Below the pieces are notes generated by a model, which saw nothing but the letters and a program-made list of their open reading frames with translations, did no database searches and was not told the DNA's origin. A stretch of 35,769 bases of DNA, taken from positions 1-35,769 of the forward strand of contig JAJRTO010000457.1 of assembly GCA_024278235.1 (NCBI GenBank), read 5' to 3'. This DNA comes from Candidatus Poribacteria bacterium. Its GTDB lineage: Bacteria > Poribacteria > WGA-4E > JAJRTO01. This document shows positions 33,507 through 35,769 of this stretch, in pieces (position 1 is the first letter of the stretch; each line of letters starts with the position of its first letter). The position numbers and the translations under genes were made by a program.

Positions 33507-33938
33507 ATGTCCCCAGCTCTATTTTTAGGTATGGTTGCAGTCGCATTTGGTGTTATCGCACTTCTGCTATCGCTCTCTGCTTACGCGGGAGTCCGTTCCC
33601 TCACAAAGAAAAACGAAGAAGCAGCAGAGAAGGCTATCCGGGCAGAAAACAGGAATCTGTCGATGGTCTTCTACATGGACGATGCCTCACAGGATACAAA
33701 AGATCCGAGAGAAGTTCAGAGTTTGTTGACGAAGCTGGGAACCCGGGTTCTGACAACATTGCTCATGGCGCTCTGGCGGGAAGGTGTCATCACAGCAGAT
33801 CGCATGATCCAACTACAGCCACTGGCGCAGAACTACCTTGAGCAAATGTACCCTGGTACATTCCCGCAGGCATGGAGAACAGAAGCAGAAGCAGGAGCAA
33901 GAACAGGAACAGAAGAGGATGAGGATGAGGAAAGATAA
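33507..33938 (+). CDS. small membrane-anchored protein, unknown function
   Basis: 143 residues behind a good ribosome site (AAAGGAG). One amino-terminal membrane helix (about 4-30, ALFLGMVAVAFGVIALLLSL) is followed by a helical soluble part with VQSLLTKLGTRVLTTLLMAL and 'REGVITADRMIQLQPLAQ', and a very acidic tail. I recognise no family. It is 30 bases after the giant secreted protein and may be co-transcribed with it. Confidence 0.7.
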   Translation: MSPALFLGMVAVAFGVIALLLSLSAYAGVRSLTKKNEEAAEKAIRAENRNLSMVFYMDDASQDTKDPREVQSLLTKLGTRVLTTLLMALWREGVITADRMIQLQPLAQNYLEQMYPGTFPQAWRTEAEAGARTGTEEDEDEER

Positions 33939-34043
33939 GCGGATCAGACGGAATACACCGCAGGAAGTAAGGCTCAGTACTCACCATCGTAGTTTGTAGT
34001 CAGGCACGCAATGAAATGGAGTGCCGTTGTCGCGCCACTGCGT

Positions 34044-34069
34044 GTAGGGCGAGGTGACCTCGCCTCTAC
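34044..34069. repeat. 26-base inverted repeat in a convergent gap
   Basis: GTAG-GGCGAGGT-G-ACCTCGCC-T-CTAC: two nested stems of 4 and 8 bp around a one-base centre, with one unpaired T. It sits between convergent genes ending at 33938 and 34078. The GGCGAGGT/ACCTCGCC wording resembles short repeats scattered through some Poribacteria and cyanobacteria genomes, from memory. It may also act as a bidirectional transcription stop, although no T-tract follows. Confidence 0.7.
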
Positions 34070-34077
34070 GTTGCTTA

Positions 34078-34620
34078 CTACGAGCAGGATCTGATGTATC
34101 CCCAAGTGAGCCTCTGCTTCCCTCTATTGACGACAGATGTCGTTCCCTGGCGGTTCACCATGGTGATTCGGAGCCTGTGTATGCCAGCCCCCAGATGCAA
34201 CGTGCTGCTGCGCTGCATCTCTATGATATGATTGTCTATCTCCAGGAACACGAATTCACCTGCCGGAATCTCAGAGACATCCCAGGTCAATATGAGATCT
34301 GCCGTGTTTGCTTGTATCTCAAGCTGCCATTGATGTATCCGGCCCGCCTTTCTGATATCCTTAATGAGACGTGGAAAGTCGGGATCACGGATCGTAAAGG
34401 CAGCATCCAGAATAGATCCCCGGCCTGCGGGAGGAAGGACAGCATCCATTCGATCGAGCCAATCCAATGCAGCACTGTCAACACCAAATGTGAGCTGGAT
34501 AGGGACAGTCTCTTGTTTTTCACTCATCACGGTGACAGTCGCTTCCCAGCCTGCCGCCCATACAGAAGAATGAACCAGCAGAATGCAGATGCACGCTGAC
34601 AAACACAGTTTTTGAATCAT
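34078..34620 (-). CDS. secreted beta-sandwich protein, unknown function
   Basis: 180 residues from ATG 34620; ATG 34644 adds eight and lacks a ribosome site, whereas GGTGAG precedes 34620. A signal peptide (LCLSACICILLVHSSVWA) leads into one sandwich-like domain with WEATVTV, LTFGVDSAALDWLDRMDAVL, IRDPDF and ILTWDVSEIP. The same layout is found in the middle of the next gene upstream (LAFGMHP, IDDPDF, WKDLPDMYRG), so the two are paralogues. Unlike that gene it has no carboxy-terminal sorting module. The start lies 45 bases downstream of that gene's stop, on the same strand, so they are probably one unit. Confidence 0.7.
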   Translation of the reverse strand: MIQKLCLSACICILLVHSSVWAAGWEATVTVMSEKQETVPIQLTFGVDSAALDWLDRMDAVLPPAGRGSILDAAFTIRDPDFPRLIKDIRKAGRIHQWQLEIQANTADLILTWDVSEIPAGEFVFLEIDNHIIEMQRSSTLHLGAGIHRLRITMVNRQGTTSVVNRGKQRLTWGYIRSCS

Positions 34621-34665
34621 CTCAACGATGCTCACCAACTCCATTTGATTTTGTTCGGGGGCTGA

Positions 34666-35769
34666 TTACCGGAGAACCGTAAGCTTTCGGGTCTGCGAGA
34701 ATCCAACCGTTTGGAGCGAGTAGAAATAGACCCCGCTGCTGACCATTTCTCCCGATTGACTCCTGCCATCCCAATGGATAGCGCGTGTCTTGTCTTGATA
34801 CTCCCCGGCTAACTGCCGGCGCAGATGGAAACGGCGTATTTTGTATCCTGCCATATCATAGATGGTGAGCGCAACATCGCCATCCTCGGCAAGTCGGTAC
34901 GGAATCCAGGTCTCCGGGTTGAAGGGATTGGGGTAATTCGCGAGCAGTTGGGTCTGCTCGGGCAGGGACTCGAAGGCATCCAACACCAGCTTGAGACGAT
35001 GTTCTCCGGCCAGCAGCGATAATGTTCGATCCGGTTGCATCTGCATGGATTGACCGTCGTGCCACAACACACCACGGTACATATCCGGTAAATCTTTCCA
35101 CCGAAGTTCACCAGGTTCATGCAATACAAGGAGCAATTGCATACTCACGCGCGTGCTGCTCTCGACGATGTTTCGATCCAATAAAGAAAAATCAGGATCA
35201 TCAATCATCCAGCCCGCTTTCAGTGTTTCATCTGTCCGCATGGGCACAGGCGGAATTGGACGATCCCACCGTGCGTCGAAACCTGCTGAGGCCATTGGGT
35301 GCATCCCGAATGCTAACTCCCGCTGCTCCTCCCCTGTCTGAATCTCCAGCACACTTTCCCAGGTCGGTACTGGCAACTTCGTAGCCGCCTGGGGCTGTGT
35401 CGCAGGAGCAGGTATGATATTCATGTACAGTGTGGCATCTGCAATGAAAGGTATCCAATACCCAACCCCGGGGTCGATGGTAGTGGCGCGTCTGTATCTT
35501 TGATCCTCAGCATCCCAGCGATACGCGAAGGGCAAAATAGCACGTTCCGGATCTGAACTCAGGCTACTGACGGGGAGACTCACCGAGACGCTACCTACCA
35601 TATTCCACCCCCGCTTGACTTCACGGGTAAGGCTGCTACGCGGTTCGTATTGGATGGGAAGCTGGGTGTCCCCTGTAACGGCAAACCAGTAGCCGGTGCC
35701 AAACTCAAGTGTATCCGCTGGTTCATATCTCCGGCTGGTGGGATTCCAGGTGTAAGCCGGTAGAAGCAC
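34666..35769 (-). CDS. carboxy part of a large secreted protein with type A sorting-like end (cut by window edge)
   Basis: The frame is open to the right window edge, so only the last 367 or so residues are seen. It begins with two 'Y.W....RY.......G.GYW' modules (FGTGYWFAV and DPGVGYWIPF), related to the end of the giant plus-strand protein. A beta-sandwich domain shared with the next gene follows (about 130-265). The end is a FlgD-Ig/type A sorting-like module, LLANYPNPFNPETWIPYRLA, then IYDMAGYKIR, HWDGR, SGVYFYSL and TRKLTVLR. That module usually directs or holds secreted proteins at the surface. The wording is typical of Poribacteria. It is not FlgD. Confidence 0.8.
   Translation of the reverse strand: MLLPAYTWNPTSRRYEPADTLEFGTGYWFAVTGDTQLPIQYEPRSSLTREVKRGWNMVGSVSVSLPVSSLSSDPERAILPFAYRWDAEDQRYRRATTIDPGVGYWIPFIADATLYMNIIPAPATQPQAATKLPVPTWESVLEIQTGEEQRELAFGMHPMASAGFDARWDRPIPPVPMRTDETLKAGWMIDDPDFSLLDRNIVESSTRVSMQLLLVLHEPGELRWKDLPDMYRGVLWHDGQSMQMQPDRTLSLLAGEHRLKLVLDAFESLPEQTQLLANYPNPFNPETWIPYRLAEDGDVALTIYDMAGYKIRRFHLRRQLAGEYQDKTRAIHWDGRSQSGEMVSSGVYFYSLQTVGFSQTRKLTVLR

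Noticed and set aside
34690-34960. FlgD-Ig-like region as evidence for a flgD gene
   Set aside because: It is the carboxy-terminal sorting-like module of a secreted protein, with the NYPNPFNP signature, not a hook cap protein.

Overview
The window is dominated by one very large flagellar gene cluster on the plus strand (about 1,095 to 28,263). A short, possibly transposase-derived stretch lies at the left edge, and genes for large secreted proteins lie at the right end. The organism is a diderm bacterium with moderate GC. The best hint of lineage is the minus-strand protein at the right edge. It ends in an 'NYPNPFNPETWIPY' carboxy-terminal module of the FlgD-Ig/type A sorting kind, preceded by GYW-type repeats. 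From memory this wording is typical of Poribacteria and close relatives. The 1,723-residue cohesin plus IPT/TIG-like protein fits the same group. This assignment is an inference from family resemblance, not a computed placement.

Layout. 1-149: minus-strand start of a probable transposase, cut by the window edge. 150-1,094: no large gene; it holds a 27-bp tandem repeat, a 12-bp inverted repeat, a 40-codon small ORF, a strong sigma70-type promoter candidate (665-693) and a long, hairpin-rich leader. 1,095-25,580: an almost gapless run: TPR protein, flgN-like, flgB, fliE, fliF, fliG, fliH, fliI, fliJ, motE-like, flbD, motA, motB, fliL, fliM, fliN, fliO, fliP, fliQ, fliR, flhB, flhA, flhF, flhG, a YcgR-like PilZ gene, a small two-TM gene, fliA, an Arg-rich small gene, a DUF6115-like coiled-coil gene and a second PilZ gene. 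Neighbours mostly overlap or sit under 35 bases apart, so this reads as one transcription unit. It encodes the MS ring, C ring, export gate and ATPase, stator, polar-placement pair, c-di-GMP sensors and the flagellar sigma factor.

25,581-28,263: a second, late unit. A close match to the sigma28 promoter (TAAAGATT-N11-GTCGACAA) precedes fliD (filament cap) and flgM (anti-sigma28). FliA made by the first unit would therefore switch on its own inhibitor and the cap. The giant cohesin/IPT-like gene (28,305-33,476) and a small membrane-protein gene follow on the same strand with no terminator that I can see, so they may belong to this late unit. 33,939-34,077 is a convergent gap with a 26-base inverted repeat. 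Two minus-strand secreted-protein genes then run to the right edge.

Points of interest. flgC is missing between flgB and fliE. fliK, flgD and flgE are missing from their usual place between fliJ/motE and flbD. FlhG has a damaged Walker A motif. FlhB carries NPVH instead of NPTH. FliL looks like a lipoprotein. A giant surface protein appears to be wired to the late flagellar unit.
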